Shown: positions 42,540 through 52,058, numbered from the stretch's first letter. The stretch is 64,000 nucleotides of DNA from Floridanema aerugineum (GCF_041929345.1 NZ_JBHFNQ010000257.1:1-64000), one strand, 5' to 3'. Made by a program: numbers and translations. The notes: generated by a model from the sequence alone, not told the origin.

Positions 42540-43391
42540 CTAAAAAAACCAGCGTGTTCCTTCAATTAAGTAATAAAGTCCAGCAATTATTAAAGCAATA
42601 CTACCAACTCGCACAATTAATTCCGAATAATTTAGTAATACCCTGGTTTGTTTTGCTAAACCAGTCAATACACTGGCGAGAAAGATAATCATGGTGTAAC
42701 CTAAACCATAGCTAATCATTGTAATTGTTGCCAAAATTTGTGAACCAGTTGCGGCACTTGCGGCTAACACAGCAAACAATACGGGACTAGCACAGGGAGA
42801 ACTTACTAAAGCAAAGGTTACGCCTACTCCTAAAGGGCCTAAATTAGAAGCATTAACATTTATTTGTGGTAGAGGTAAACGAATAATTCCGATTAAGCTC
42901 AACCCCATAATTAGGATAATAAATCCGACAATTATGTTGATATAACCGCGATACTCAACCATTACTGCACCAGCAAAAGAAGAAGCTAAACCAAATAAAC
43001 TGAGAATGCTTACAACTCCTAAAACAAATAAACTTGCTTTGCTCAAAGCGTCGCGGCGAGAAGTAATGTTACGAGTGCCAATGTAGCTGAGATTAATCGG
43101 TAAAAGTGCCAAAATACAAGGGGAAATACTAGCAAGTAATCCGCCAACAAATGCTAAAGGAACTAAGACAAATGGATTAGCGGTATTTTGATTTTTTAAC
43201 CATTGTTGGTAACTGTTTTCTACTACTGCTACTAGCCGATCGATTTGATGGGAAACAGGGCCAGTAATCATCATTGCTATGATGAAACCTAGTAGCGCTA
43301 AACCGCCAAAAATTAACCAAGTTTGGGGAATTTTGAAGCTGTTAGTTTTAGGGGGAGTTGATTGGCGATCGAATTTTTCAATTTGTGACAT
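42540..43391 (-). CDS. CcdA/DsbD-type thiol-disulfide transmembrane protein
   Basis: A 283-residue membrane protein with about seven hydrophobic segments. The two redox cysteines of the CcdA fold are visible in GGLLASISPCILALLPINLS and FALVSSPCASPVLFAVLAAS. CcdA carries electrons from cytoplasmic thioredoxin across the membrane for cytochrome c maturation or other lumenal disulfide reduction. An N-terminal extension with one extra helix (TWLIFGGLALLGFIIAMMIT) is longer than usual. ATG 43391 has a GAGAG SD and is preferred to an upstream TTG-type start. It is downstream of, and probably partnered with, the exported thioredoxin-like gene. Confidence 0.9.
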   Translation of the reverse strand: MSQIEKFDRQSTPPKTNSFKIPQTWLIFGGLALLGFIIAMMITGPVSHQIDRLVAVVENSYQQWLKNQNTANPFVLVPLAFVGGLLASISPCILALLPINLSYIGTRNITSRRDALSKASLFVLGVVSILSLFGLASSFAGAVMVEYRGYINIIVGFIILIMGLSLIGIIRLPLPQINVNASNLGPLGVGVTFALVSSPCASPVLFAVLAASAATGSQILATITMISYGLGYTMIIFLASVLTGLAKQTRVLLNYSELIVRVGSIALIIAGLYYLIEGTRWFF

Positions 43392-43477
43392 GGTAATCTC
43401 TCGAAAATTGACAAAAAAATTCCTGTATAGGCGCAAGTTCTTGATAAACTAGCTCCCTCAATAAGCAGTAATATTTG

Positions 43478-43541
43478 GTTCGTAGTAAGGACTTTAGTCC
43501 TTTTCTTTGGCAAATCAACGACTAAAGTCGTCACTACGAAC
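43478..43541. repeat. Composite palindromic repeat between thioredoxin and ccdA genes
   Basis: Inner palindromes GGACTTTAGTCC and CGACTAAAGTCG are enclosed by GTTCGTAGT/ACTACGAAC arms. This is a common cyanobacterial interspersed repeat and could form a long hairpin between the two cotranscribed genes. Confidence 0.75.
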
Positions 43542-43558
43542 TGAATAATTTTAGTCTG

Positions 43559-44083
43559 CTAATTTCTGGCAATGGCAGAATTCAGGACAGAGGTATAAGC
43601 AGCTTTATCGGGATTTTTGCTGTGTTGGGCTAAGATGTTTCCTGTAGCTGGATCGATAATGGCAACTGTTGCAGTTTTGGACTTATTAGCAGCAAAAAAT
43701 TTATCGAGTCCTAGCTGTCTAGCTCTAGTTTCCGATCGCGTAGTTTTAGCTTTATCAGTAACATCAAACACTACAAAATTGGCTTTTCCAGCATATTCTC
43801 GGCGCAGCTGAGATAAGGTAGGTTCAAGAGTTTTGCAAGCGGGACACCAAGTAGCATAAATATCTACAACTACGGGTTTTCCTTGCAGTTCTTTAGCTAA
43901 TGGGCCACCGACATTTTTTAATTTACTAGCGCAAGGATTAGGTTTAGCGGCGCAGGGATTTGCTTGGGCGATCGCACTATCATTTCTAACAGCTGTTCTA
44001 GCTGAAGTTGTACTTATTAAAGAAGCACTGAAAACCAAGCTGCTGATACATAGACCGAGTAATAATGCTGAAGATTTACGCAT
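43559..44083 (-). CDS. Exported thioredoxin-like protein
   Basis: A 174-residue protein with a signal peptide (MRKSSALLLGLCISSLVFSA) and a thioredoxin domain: PVVVDIYATWCPACKTLEPT with a CPAC active site, then NFVVFDVTD and a cis-Pro region around KTATVAIIDP. A short Cys-containing insert (NPCAAKPNPCASK) precedes the domain. The protein would act in the periplasm or thylakoid lumen, reduced by CcdA. It is transcribed just upstream of ccdA, separated by a palindromic repeat. ATG start at 44083. Confidence 0.9.
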   Translation of the reverse strand: MRKSSALLLGLCISSLVFSASLISTTSARTAVRNDSAIAQANPCAAKPNPCASKLKNVGGPLAKELQGKPVVVDIYATWCPACKTLEPTLSQLRREYAGKANFVVFDVTDKAKTTRSETRARQLGLDKFFAANKSKTATVAIIDPATGNILAQHSKNPDKAAYTSVLNSAIARN

Positions 44084-44136
44084 AGTTAACCTCTGAGTTT
44101 TAGTAATGTTTTGGAGTGGAAGGACGCTATTAACTC

Positions 44137-44308
44137 AAGTTGCTAGTTACATAGATTGTCGGTTAGATCCCCCCTTACCCCCCATACATTGGGGGGATTC
44201 AAAGTGTCCTTTGTAAGGTGTTGCCATAGGCTTTTTTCTTATTCAAAGTCCCCCAATGTATGGGGGATTTAGGGGGATCGAAAGGTCTAAGCTTATAACT
44301 AGCAACTT
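44137..44308. repeat. Nested palindromic element with 13-bp terminal inverted repeats
   Basis: Outer arms AAGTTGCTAGTTA (44137-44149) and TAACTAGCAACTT (44296-44308) are perfect. Inside, 44166-44279 pairs GATCCCCC...CCATACATTGGGGG with CCCCCAATGTATGG...GGGGGATC. It looks like one palindrome inserted in another, or a MITE. The 13-mer also occurs alone at 1178-1190. Confidence 0.8.
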
Positions 44309-44428
44309 ACGCTATTACAGTCAGCAAGCCTTTTGAATGGCTCAATTCTGTACTAACTACTCTTAATACGAAGCAACTGGGAAATTGGATTTAAATAAAT
44401 CCAAAATTGGATGAGAAACGTATATAAG

Positions 44429-44501
44429 GTAGGGGCGAAGCATTCAGATCAGAGTTTCTTACCTAACACCAAGATTGTCTGCCTGAATGCTTCGCCCCTA
44501 C
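44429..44501. repeat. Inverted repeat with 19-bp perfect arms
   Basis: GTAGGGGCGAAGCATTCAG (44429-44447) is complementary to CTGAATGCTTCGCCCCTAC (44483-44501), with a 35-base loop. With the preceding element it fills the 543-bp spacer before the cupin gene; no real gene is supported in that spacer. Confidence 0.75.
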
Positions 44502-44626
44502 AAAAGCTCTTTGGGTTGTTAGGACGGGCAAGATCTCCATTTCACAAGATATTTGGGTTTTGTGTAATGGCTATCTTCTCCGCCCATTTGTTGGCTGCAA
44601 ATCTGTAAACTATCGAGAAAATCAAG

Positions 44627-45238
44627 ATGATGAATCGAGATTGGTTTGTTAGAAATGATGGGCAATTTGAAGCTAGGGAAATTTTAGATGATGCTGTAGA
44701 TTTTAGTTCTCCCTATCGCCTCTATCGGTTTTTAACGGATGTAGAAGATATAGTGGAAAATATTGCTGATGACTATCAACGACTTCAGGCAATTCATCCT
44801 TTGGTGCGTCGTTTGTTGATTAGTTCTTCTTGGTTACAAGGTGAATATTTGGAACCCGATCCAGATACGGGTTGGGCAGTGCAAATGCTTTATGATGAGC
44901 CAGATTTTCCTTTAACAATACAAACTGTTACTTGGTTGCCGGGAAAGGTTTCCCCAATTCATAATCATGGAACTTGGGGAGTTGTGGCGCTGATTAGTGG
45001 GGAGGAGAAAAATACTTTTTGGCGATGTTCTCATGATGAAAAATTGCCTAATTTTATAAGTAAAACTGGTGAGTGTATTTTGTCAGCAGGAGATATTATT
45101 TGTTTAATGCCAGAGGCAATTCATCATGTAGAAGCGATCGCCAATACACCCACAATCAGCTTTAATTTATACGGTGAAACCAATTACCAACAAAGGTTTG
45201 AGTACGATCCTTTAAGCTGTTTAGTTAAAAATTTCTAA
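44627..45238 (+). CDS. Cupin protein, cysteine dioxygenase-like
   Basis: A 203-residue protein of the cupin fold. The first metal-binding motif, SPIHNHGTWGVVALISGEEK, contains two His ligands and the Glu/Gly pattern; the second, GDIICLMPEAIHHVEAI, supplies the third His. This resembles the cysteine dioxygenase/3-mercaptopropionate dioxygenase group, which oxidise thiols with Fe(II) and O2. It starts with tandem ATGs. It lies between the redox genes and the second pentapeptide gene. The exact substrate is not determinable here. Confidence 0.82.
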   Translation: MMNRDWFVRNDGQFEAREILDDAVDFSSPYRLYRFLTDVEDIVENIADDYQRLQAIHPLVRRLLISSSWLQGEYLEPDPDTGWAVQMLYDEPDFPLTIQTVTWLPGKVSPIHNHGTWGVVALISGEEKNTFWRCSHDEKLPNFISKTGECILSAGDIICLMPEAIHHVEAIANTPTISFNLYGETNYQQRFEYDPLSCLVKNF

Positions 45239-45263
45239 GCAAATAATCCCTAATTAAAGCTAA

Positions 45264-46253
45264 TTAATCATGCAAACTACCATCTGGCATTGTCGCACCA
45301 GTTAAAATTGCCTGTCGCCAGTCTGCACCATACAAATATGCACCTCTGAGACTGGCTCCTCTTAAGTCTGCTCCGCGCAATTCTGCTACATTTAAGTTAG
45401 CTCCCCACAGGTAAGCTTTCCGCAAACTGGCATTGGATAAATTAGCTTCACTTAAATTAGCCATGTTTAGTTTTGCTCCGGTTAAATCGGCTTCATTTAA
45501 ACTAGCAACACTTAAATCGGCTTTGCTCAAATCTGCTTCACATAAATCGGCTTTAGAAAGTACCGCTCCTGTTAAATTTGCTGCGTGCAAATTGGATCTA
45601 CTTAATAGTGAAACTCGCAATTGGCATTTACTTAAATTAGTAGCAGATAAGTTAGTTGCTGTTAAGTTAGCACCACTTAATTTCGATTCACTAAAGTTAA
45701 CTCCTTCTAATTCCATGCCACTCAAATCTACACCGTTGAGTAAAGCTTGAGATAACTTTATTCCCGTAAGCGATGCTCCTTGGAGTAATGCACCACTTAA
45801 TCTAGCTCCGGTGAGATTAGCCCAATTTAAGTTAGCATTGCTAAGATTGGCAGAACGTAAATTAACTCCGCGTAAATCTGCGCCACATAAATTTATGCCC
45901 TCTAAGTTAGCTAAACGCAAGTTGACTGCGATTAATCTAGCTCCGCTTAGTTTGGTTCCTTTAAGTATTGATTTAATTAAAGATGCTCCCTGCAAATTAG
46001 CCTTTGTTAAGTCGGCATTTGTTAACACTGCTTCGTTAAGTTTAGCAAAGCTTAAGTTCGTCCGATGTAGGAAAGCACCTGCAAAATTTACTCCTGTTAA
46101 TTGCGCCCGACTTAGGTTAGTTGCTGCCAAATATGCTCCTGAAAAGTTGGCTTTTGCCAGGTTAGCTCTTTCTAAGTTAACACCGATGAGATTGACCCCA
46201 CTAAAATTTCTTTCTCCGAGTGCGTAACGTTCGATTAATTCATTAGCGTCCAT
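45264..46253 (-). CDS. Pentapeptide repeat protein (paralogue 2)
   Basis: A 329-residue near-continuous pentapeptide-repeat protein. It begins MDANELIERYALGERNFSGV and ends AILTGATMPDGSLHD, matching the ends of the protein encoded at 39360-40355, and the repeat register also aligns through most of the length. The GGGAG SD supports the ATG at 46253. No signal peptide or membrane segment. The two copies lie 5 kb apart in the same orientation, implying duplication followed by, or together with, the segment between them. The partner or target is unknown. Confidence 0.88.
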   Translation of the reverse strand: MDANELIERYALGERNFSGVNLIGVNLERANLAKANFSGAYLAATNLSRAQLTGVNFAGAFLHRTNLSFAKLNEAVLTNADLTKANLQGASLIKSILKGTKLSGARLIAVNLRLANLEGINLCGADLRGVNLRSANLSNANLNWANLTGARLSGALLQGASLTGIKLSQALLNGVDLSGMELEGVNFSESKLSGANLTATNLSATNLSKCQLRVSLLSRSNLHAANLTGAVLSKADLCEADLSKADLSVASLNEADLTGAKLNMANLSEANLSNASLRKAYLWGANLNVAELRGADLRGASLRGAYLYGADWRQAILTGATMPDGSLHD

Positions 46254-46505
46254 TTCTTTGCTCCCTATTGAAGCCTATATTAATCAGTCTAGATTTATTT
46301 TTGCTTAAGAAGCACAGTAAACCTACGTGAAATAAATTTTTCACCAAGTTTCAATATAGTTTCTTTGCAAAATATAAATAATTTTTAACTCTCGATCGAG
46401 AAGGGTATGATTGAAATGAAGGTTGCAATTATTACTAGTGTGAATAAAGTTACTTTTGCTGCTACGATAATTTATGGTACTAGATTTTCGCTATTTCTTG
46501 TATTG

Positions 46506-47819
46506 ATGAATGCTTCTGCGATCGCTCCTGTTCAATTTCTCCAACGTCAAGCGGCTTCTCTATTGCTGTACCAATCTGTTTTGGATGATGCCCCAGGTGT
46601 GGCTTTCCTCAACTTACTCCAAGCTTTGAGGCATCGCGATGCAGATGGACTCAGTTACTTACAAGCTTATGGGCAATGGGTAAAGGCTTTAGCTAGTGAA
46701 AATCAAAGTTGGCAAGAACATTTATTAAGCAAAATTCTCCGGGATGAAAATCCTTTTAGCCAACAAGCACAGGATCACAAATTAGCAGATTTACCACCAG
46801 CTTTGGTAGCTGCTGCCAGTCAAGATTTACAAGCATTACAAAGTCTTTATGAATGTAGCGGCGCTGATATTAGTTATTGGATTCAAGAAGCGGCTCAATT
46901 ACCTTTAGCTCCGGTTGTTTGGTATTGGGAATCTGAGCCAAAAATTCCTCGATCGCCTGAAGAAATAAAGTTAATCGCTACTTGGCAAGAATTAGAAGAT
47001 TGGACAGATATTTTAGAAAATTTAGCGAATTATTATCATGAGTTTGGCACTGGAATATTTGCTGAGTATCAAGCTTTTCGCTGGCAAGGGGGAGAATTAG
47101 TTGGGATTTTATATCCCGATCCAATTAATTTAAAAGAGTTAGTTGGTTATGAGTCACAGCGAGAGGCGTTAATTAAAAATACTGAGTTTTTATTAGCGGG
47201 TTATCCAGCGCTTCATGTGTTACTTTATGGGAGTCGAGGGACGGGAAAATCTTCTTTAGTTAAGAGTTTGTTGAATGAATATGGCGATCGCAATCTCCGC
47301 CTCATAGAAGTCGGCAAAACTGAACTCAAAGATTTACCATCAATTGTCGAAAAGTTGCGAAATTTACCCCAGAAATTTATTATCTTTGTCGATGACCTTT
47401 CCTTTGAAGAAGACGACGATGCTTTCAAAGCTTTAAAGGTAGTTTTGGAAGGAAATTTAACCGCTAGACCGCAAAATGTGGTGGTTTATGCTACTTCTAA
47501 TCGACGGCATTTAATTCGAGAATTTTTTGCCGATCGACCTCGACCAAGTGATAATGAAGAAGTCCATGCTTGGGATACAATGCAGGAAAAACTTTCTTTT
47601 AGCGATCGCTTTGGATTAACCTTAACTTTTGAACCAGCAGATCAGAAAACTTATTTAACAATTGTGCAACATTTAGCCAATCAAGCTGCCATAAAATTAC
47701 CGCCTGAAGAGATAGAACAAAGGGCATTACAATGGGCGACTCGTCATAATGGTCGATCGGGACGTACTGCACGCCAATTTGTAGATTTCTTAAGAGCAGA
47801 ATTGGCAATTTCCGGTTAA
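46506..47819 (+). CDS. DUF815 AAA+ ATPase
   Basis: A protein of about 437 residues from ATG 46506. The N-terminal 180 residues are helical (PVQFLQRQAASLLLYQSVLD). The AAA+ domain has the entry motif LKELVGYESQREALIKNTEF, Walker A GSRGTGKSS, Walker B FIIFVDDLSFEED and sensor 1 VVVYATSNRRH; the C-terminal lid ends SGRTARQFVDFL. This is the DUF815 family of AAA+ proteins, widespread and without firm function. Another in-frame ATG at 46407 would add 33 residues that look less family-like. It is followed by a TerB-family gene in the same orientation. Confidence 0.88.
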   Translation: MNASAIAPVQFLQRQAASLLLYQSVLDDAPGVAFLNLLQALRHRDADGLSYLQAYGQWVKALASENQSWQEHLLSKILRDENPFSQQAQDHKLADLPPALVAAASQDLQALQSLYECSGADISYWIQEAAQLPLAPVVWYWESEPKIPRSPEEIKLIATWQELEDWTDILENLANYYHEFGTGIFAEYQAFRWQGGELVGILYPDPINLKELVGYESQREALIKNTEFLLAGYPALHVLLYGSRGTGKSSLVKSLLNEYGDRNLRLIEVGKTELKDLPSIVEKLRNLPQKFIIFVDDLSFEEDDDAFKALKVVLEGNLTARPQNVVVYATSNRRHLIREFFADRPRPSDNEEVHAWDTMQEKLSFSDRFGLTLTFEPADQKTYLTIVQHLANQAAIKLPPEEIEQRALQWATRHNGRSGRTARQFVDFLRAELAISG

Positions 47820-47894
47820 TTTTTTTTACAAAATTAGCAAGAGAAGTAATGTAAAAGCAATACTGTAGTAAGCTTTTTTAACAAGGAAACTACA

Positions 47895-48341
47895 ATGGGC
47901 TTATTTGATAAAATTAAAGGCAGTCGTAAGCAAAGCGACACCCAATTAGGGCCAGCAGAAGCATTTGCCGCGATCGCATTAATTGCTGTAGCAGCAGATG
48001 GTTACATTACAGATTCAGAAGCCCAAGCAATTGGTACTACTCTATCAAGAATGCAGTTATTTAGAAGCTATCCCAGCGACGTAATGAGAAAAATGATCGA
48101 TCGCCTCTTAAGTATTCTGCAAAGACAAGGAGTAGATGCGTTATTTAATTCAGCAATTGCTAGTCTTCCCCACGAATTAAGAGAAACATCCTTTGCCGTA
48201 GCAACTGATATTGTTTTAGCAGATGGAGAAGTTACAGAAGAAGAGGAAAATTTGTTAAACGATCTTTGCCGGATCTTAGAGATTGAAGAAGAAACAGCGG
48301 TTAAAATTATTGATGTGATGATGATTAAAAATAAAGGCTAA
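47895..48341 (+). CDS. TerB family (tellurite-resistance-like) protein
   Basis: A 148-residue soluble helical protein with the TerB fold: LGPAEAFAAIALIAVAADGY, then ITDSEAQAIGTTL, and a second acidic segment ATDIVLADGEVTEEEENLL. The paired ADG(Y/E) motifs may bind metal ions. TerB-like proteins link to membrane stress and phage defence in other bacteria, but the usual ter partners are absent. The SD AAGGAAAC supports the ATG. It follows the DUF815 gene by 75 bases and may be coexpressed with it. Confidence 0.87.
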   Translation: MGLFDKIKGSRKQSDTQLGPAEAFAAIALIAVAADGYITDSEAQAIGTTLSRMQLFRSYPSDVMRKMIDRLLSILQRQGVDALFNSAIASLPHELRETSFAVATDIVLADGEVTEEEENLLNDLCRILEIEEETAVKIIDVMMIKNKG

Positions 48342-48359
48342 GTAATTTGACTAATTTTA

Positions 48360-48410
48360 GATTTTAGATTTTTCGTTCTAGGACTAATGCTAAATGAAAA
48401 ATCTAAAATC
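48360..48410 (+). terminator. Inverted repeat, probable terminator after the TerB gene
   Basis: Perfect 15-bp arms GATTTTAGATTTTTC (48360-48374) and GAAAAATCTAAAATC (48396-48410) lie 19 bases after the stop codon. The stem is AT-rich and lacks a U-tract, so termination is probable rather than certain. Confidence 0.5.
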
Positions 48411-48553
48411 TCTTGCCGAGAACTCCAAAAAGGGCTCTGTCGAAGACATCATTTCCAGTTAACACAGAAAAAATCTCTATCCCAGGTTAGTGTTAAAAAC
48501 TTGTCAACTCATGTAAATTATTATAGTTTCAACCAGCGTGAGCTAGATTTGCC

Positions 48554-51500
48554 TTGAGGAAAGGTTCCATTCTAAAAACAAGCTACGAAAAATACCATCG
48601 TTACTTTGTGGCTATCGTTACTAATACGATCGTCCTAATTTTGACCTGGTTTTTGAAACCTATACTTACGCCAACGCTTTTTGCCCTATTTTATGCCTCA
48701 ATTACCCTAGCTTCCCTTTATGGTGGAAGAGGTCCAGGGATACTAGCTACAGTATTAGGAGGAATTACTTACAACTTTTTTTTCGTTTCGCCAATCTACT
48801 CTTTAAGTATTTATTCAGCCAAAGAAGTATTTCGGTTAGTTATACTTTTGTCAGTGGCTTTGTTGTTGGTATTTATCAGTGCGGGCTTACGAAATGCAAA
48901 GTTACGAGTAGAAAAGAATTTACAACAACTGCGAGAAACTCAGCAGTTGTTTGAAAGTTTTATGAATCATAGCCCGACAACGGCATATATTAAGGACGAA
49001 ACTGGACGTTATATTTATGTGAATCCGACAGTTGAACGCACATTCGATCGCAAGTTTAAAGATTTTATTGGAAAAACTGACTTTGACTTTTTACCACCTG
49101 ATTTAGCACAGCAATGGCGTGAAAATGATTTAGCTGCTTTAGCATCAAAACATGGCATAGAATTTATTGAAACTGCCTTACAACCAGATGGAGAACATAT
49201 TTATACTGCCTTCAAATTTCCCCTTCCCGATGCTCAAGGTAGAAAGTTATTGGCAGGTATATCATTAGATATTACTGAATCCCAACGCATTAAAGAAGCA
49301 TTACATGAAAGTAACGAACGCTATCGCATTTTAGCCGAAGGGTTGCCTCAATTTGTGTGGATTTCCGCTCCTGATGGTCAACTAGAATACTGCAATCAAT
49401 GTTGGTACGAATACACAGGTTTAAATAGAGAACAAACTATTAATTCCGGTTGGGCTACAGTTATTTATCCTGATGATGTAGAAGGGTTAATTCAGCGATG
49501 GAATGAAGCCGTAATAGCTAAGGAAAGCTACGAAATAGAATACCGAGTTCGCAAAAATAATGGAGAGTATCGCTGGTTTTTAGGCTCTAATGCTCCGATT
49601 CATGATTCTCGCGGCAATGTGATTAAATGGGTAGGAAGTGCGATCGATATTCACGATCGCAAACAAGCAGAAGCAGAACGGACGCAACTTTTAGCCGCCG
49701 AACAAACAGCACGTCAAGAAGCAGAACAAGCAAGAACACAAGCAGAGATAGAACGTTCCAGACTGCAAGAATTTTTCCGTAAAGCACCAGCATTAATTGC
49801 TGTTACTAAAGGACGGGATCATGTTTATGAATTTGTGAATACTGCTCATCAAGAAGTTGTAGGTCGTTCGGAAACTGAATTAATTGGTAAACCAATCAAA
49901 GAAGTGTTTCCCGAATTGCAGGGACAGGGTTTTTTTGAAGCCTTGGATGAAGTTTATCAGACTGGAATTCCTTTTGTGGCAGATGAAATGCCTGCTGTTT
50001 ACGATCGCTATCATAACGGCACATTTTATCAAGCTTTTTTCAATTGTGTTTACCAACCTTTATGGAATACTGCTGGCGAAGTTGAAGGTGTATTGCTTCA
50101 TGGTATAGAGGTGACAGAACAAGTATTAGCCAGACAAAGAACTGAGGAATTACTGAAACAATTAGAGTCAGAAAGAGGACTTTTAGAAGCAGTTTTACAA
50201 CAAATGCCGGGAGGAGTAATTATTGCTGAAGCTCCTTCCGGTAAGTTAATTTTAGGTAACAAACAAGTAGAAGAAATTTGGCGAACACCGTTTATTCCTT
50301 CTGATAATGTTGAACAATACTGTCAGTATCTCGGCTTTCATCTTGATGGTAAATTATATCAACCAGAAGAATGGCCTCTAGCTCGTTCTCTGACTACAGG
50401 TGAAATTGTTACAGGCGAAGAGATTAAGATTTTGCGGGGTGATGATAGTTATGGTTTTATTGAGGTGAGTTCAGCACCAATTTGCGATGGCACTGGCAAA
50501 ATTGTTGCAGGTGTGGTAACTTTCCACGATATTACCGATCGGAAACTGGCGGAAAAAGAGCGAGAACAACTGTTAGCGCGAGAGCAAGCTGCTAGAGAAC
50601 AATCAGAAGCCGCTAACCGAACAAAAGATGAGTTTTTAGCAGTACTTTCTCATGAATTGCGATCGCCTTTAAATCCGATTTTAGGCTGGGCAAAATTATT
50701 AAGAACGCGGCAATTAGATCAGACGAAAACTGCTCAAGCATTAGAAACAATTGAGCGCAATGCTAAACTACAAGCTCAGTTAGTCGAAGATTTATTAGAT
50801 GTTTCCCGAATTTTGCGCGGCAAGCTCAGTTTAAATATAAGTCCTGTAAATTTAGCTAATGTAATTGAAGCCGCGATAGAAACAGTTCGTTTAGCAGCAG
50901 TTGCTAAATCTATCCAGATTGAAACAATTTTTTCAAATGATGTTGGCTTAGTTACAGGTGATGCTAACCGACTGCAACAAGTAATTTGGAATTTGCTTTC
51001 AAATGCAGTCAAATTTACCCAAATTGGCGGCGAAGTAGAAGTAAGATTAGCAAAAGTTAATCATCAAGCGCAAATCCAAGTAATTGATAATGGTAAAGGA
51101 ATTAAACCTGATTTTCTCCCATTCGTTTTTGATTATTTCCGCCAAGCTGACAGCACTACAACTCGGAAATTTGGCGGTTTAGGTTTGGGATTAGCGATCG
51201 TCCGTCAAGTAGTAGAATTACATGGCGGAACTGTATTTGCCGCAAGTGAAGGAGAAGGTAAAGGCGCAACTTTTACTGTTAAATTGCCCCTATTGAATCG
51301 GGGAAATAAAATCATAGAAGTGAAAAACGATAGCGATTCATCAATTAATGTTAATGCTTCACCTTTGGCAGGCGTAAAAATTTTATTAGTAGATGATGAA
51401 GCAGATGTCAGACAATTAATTAGTTTTGTTTTAGAAGAATATGGCGCAACAATAACAGTAGCATCATCAGCAAAAGAAGCGTTAACAGCATTTAATGAAT

Positions 51501-51766
51501 CGGTTCCCGATATTTTAGTTAGTGATATTGGAATGCCGGAAATGGATGGTTATATGTTAATGGAAAAATTGCGCTCTTTACCAGCAGAAAAAGGTGGAGA
51601 AGTTCCCGCGATCGCACTTACCGCCTACGCCGGAGAAGTGAACGAACAAAAAGCACTCTCTAGCGGCTTTCAAAAACACATTGCTAAACCCGTAGAACCC
51701 GAAGTATTAATGCAAGCAATTTCCAGTTTGGTTAAACCTACTCATCTGGGCCAACATATCCTTTAA
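48554..51766 (+). CDS. Hybrid sensor histidine kinase (DUF4118, four PAS, HisKA, HATPase, REC)
   Basis: The open frame codes for 1070 residues. Order: DUF4118/KdpD-like membrane module (about 18-115, with SLYGGRGPGILATVLGGITY), PAS domains near 130-245, 250-375, 405-530 and 545-660, a coiled coil, HisKA with LSHELRSPLNPILGWAKL, HATPase with DNGKGIK and GLGLGLAIV, and a receiver (ILLVDDEADVR, VSDIGMPEMDG, KPVEPE). It senses through membrane and PAS signals and relays phosphate internally. The start is unsettled: TTG 48554 has no upstream SD, whereas AGGA at 48557-48560 is eight bases before an ATT at 48569. No partner regulator is adjacent. Confidence 0.9.
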   Translation: MRKGSILKTSYEKYHRYFVAIVTNTIVLILTWFLKPILTPTLFALFYASITLASLYGGRGPGILATVLGGITYNFFFVSPIYSLSIYSAKEVFRLVILLSVALLLVFISAGLRNAKLRVEKNLQQLRETQQLFESFMNHSPTTAYIKDETGRYIYVNPTVERTFDRKFKDFIGKTDFDFLPPDLAQQWRENDLAALASKHGIEFIETALQPDGEHIYTAFKFPLPDAQGRKLLAGISLDITESQRIKEALHESNERYRILAEGLPQFVWISAPDGQLEYCNQCWYEYTGLNREQTINSGWATVIYPDDVEGLIQRWNEAVIAKESYEIEYRVRKNNGEYRWFLGSNAPIHDSRGNVIKWVGSAIDIHDRKQAEAERTQLLAAEQTARQEAEQARTQAEIERSRLQEFFRKAPALIAVTKGRDHVYEFVNTAHQEVVGRSETELIGKPIKEVFPELQGQGFFEALDEVYQTGIPFVADEMPAVYDRYHNGTFYQAFFNCVYQPLWNTAGEVEGVLLHGIEVTEQVLARQRTEELLKQLESERGLLEAVLQQMPGGVIIAEAPSGKLILGNKQVEEIWRTPFIPSDNVEQYCQYLGFHLDGKLYQPEEWPLARSLTTGEIVTGEEIKILRGDDSYGFIEVSSAPICDGTGKIVAGVVTFHDITDRKLAEKEREQLLAREQAAREQSEAANRTKDEFLAVLSHELRSPLNPILGWAKLLRTRQLDQTKTAQALETIERNAKLQAQLVEDLLDVSRILRGKLSLNISPVNLANVIEAAIETVRLAAVAKSIQIETIFSNDVGLVTGDANRLQQVIWNLLSNAVKFTQIGGEVEVRLAKVNHQAQIQVIDNGKGIKPDFLPFVFDYFRQADSTTTRKFGGLGLGLAIVRQVVELHGGTVFAASEGEGKGATFTVKLPLLNRGNKIIEVKNDSDSSINVNASPLAGVKILLVDDEADVRQLISFVLEEYGATITVASSAKEALTAFNESVPDILVSDIGMPEMDGYMLMEKLRSLPAEKGGEVPAIALTAYAGEVNEQKALSSGFQKHIAKPVEPEVLMQAISSLVKPTHLGQHIL

Positions 51767-51768
51767 AA

Positions 51769-51830
51769 AGGTACGTTGTTGCGCTTTAGCGCTACTGGGA
51801 TAAGAGCGAAGACAGCGCAACAACGTACCT
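51769..51830. repeat. Inverted repeat with 17-bp perfect arms
   Basis: AGGTACGTTGTTGCGCT (51769-51785) pairs with AGCGCAACAACGTACCT (51814-51830) directly after the hybrid kinase stop codon. A related GCGCAACAACGTAC unit is at 55601-55614. It may help end the transcript. Confidence 0.75.
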
Positions 51831-52058
51831 AGAAAATTTACTAAGTATTATTGCTTGTCAGTTATTTTCGGGATTCCTCTGGAAAAATAACGGCTCGAAT
51901 TGGTGCAAAAGTTGTTCCGAAGTGCTACAATGACAGAAGAGAATTAAATATCGGTTGCAGCATTTGTTTTTAGCATTAACTAGTTTCCAAGTTTTTCCAT
52001 TGACAGACTTCTCTCCGAAATTTCACTCTCCCCATTCCTTAAATTTTGGAGAAAATCT

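Noticed and set aside
44411..44608. A 65-codon plus-strand frame before the cupin gene
   Set aside because: It translates the 19-bp inverted repeat and a second interspersed repeat, and has no SD or family.
47895..48341. Tellurite-resistance or phage-defence locus
   Set aside because: Only a lone TerB-like protein is present; terC, terD, terZ or associated nucleases are missing.
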